Shown: piece after piece, positions 14,585 through 14,659 of the stretch | Layout of the letters: each line of letters starts with the position of its first letter | Position numbering within the stretch: position 1 is the first letter of the stretch | Source of the DNA: an uncultured Prevotella sp. | GTDB lineage: Bacteria > Bacteroidota > Bacteroidia > Bacteroidales > Bacteroidaceae | Assembly: GCA_934203355.1 (NCBI GenBank) | Contig: CAKPZC010000055.1 | Coordinates: forward strand, 1 to 14,659 | Direction of reading: 5' to 3' | Length of the DNA: 14,659 bases | Program-made: the position numbers and the translations under genes | The notes under the pieces: generated by a model | What the model was told of the DNA's origin: nothing | The model's database searches: none | Seen by the model: only the letters and a program-made list of their open reading frames with translations

Positions 14585-14659
14585 GTATGCTCGGCATGAG
14601 CATTGTCTAACGGGTGCAAGTCCCGAGTAAGCCCTAATAGCGGGAATTACATAGCCAAA
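14585..14659 (+). mobile_element. 5' end of a group II intron, class C (bacterial retroelement), truncated by the window edge
   Basis: A self-splicing retroelement; only the first 75 nt are in view, so the reverse transcriptase/maturase is outside. Three features support the call. It starts GTATG, close to the GUGYG 5' consensus. ATGCTC (14587-14592), GGCAT loop, GAGCAT (14598-14603) form the first stem. ACGGGTGCAAGTCCCGA follows (14610-14626), the conserved start of domain I. As I remember it, the Oceanobacillus iheyensis class C intron begins with the same GGCAT-loop stem, GTCTA and GGGTGnnAGTCCCGA block. The 5' boundary falls exactly after the terminator T-run, as class C introns do. Whether the intron is intact cannot be told. 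Confidence 0.8.

Overview
The window looks like chromosome from a Bacteroidales bacterium, most likely Prevotella/Segatella or a close relative. This rests on three things: recurrent TAnnTTTG promoter elements (the Bacteroidetes -7 box) ahead of genes, weak or absent Shine-Dalgarno sequences, and a gene set typical of that order (long PPi-dependent phosphofructokinase, golvesin-domain amidase of the type often labelled 'xanthan lyase', YgiQ, SlyD with a His/Cys tail). The genus is an inference.

Layout. (1) 1-1489, minus: the N-terminal 496 codons of PPi-dependent phosphofructokinase, cut by the window edge. (2) 1490-1709: divergent promoter region. (3) 1710-8088, plus: five closely spaced genes that may form one operon: an 89-aa orphan, a PlsC-like acyltransferase, a 968-aa secreted multidomain amidase-like protein, a 101-aa orphan and the radical-SAM protein YgiQ, closed by a strong intrinsic terminator. 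(4) 8166-8450, minus: a small antibiotic-biosynthesis-monooxygenase-fold protein. (5) 8451-9001: a gene-free stretch with a 22-bp tandem repeat and a minus-strand unit made of a promoter-like element inside a dyad, about 100 nt of non-coding sequence and an intrinsic terminator, which is a candidate small RNA. (6) 9002-10907, minus: chorismate synthase (aroC) and a SlyD-type prolyl isomerase. (7) 11149-14474, plus: a secreted subtilisin-family protease and an M48-family lipoprotein protease. (8) 14548-14659: a terminator followed directly by what I read as the 5' end of a class C group II intron, which runs off the window.

How the genes work together. Much of the region is cell-envelope biology: lipid acylation, a peptidoglycan-amidase-like exported protein, an exported serine protease and an outer-membrane-type lipoprotein protease. 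Interspersed are housekeeping genes (glycolysis, the shikimate pathway, protein folding). I see no phage, CRISPR, tRNA or rRNA, and no obvious defence system. The least ordinary features are the intron placed exactly after the terminator U-tract, the non-coding unit at 8806-8941, the 22-bp repeat array, the amidase domain split by a golvesin-type domain, and nearly identical repeats encoding lysine-rich C-terminal tails on two unrelated proteins.
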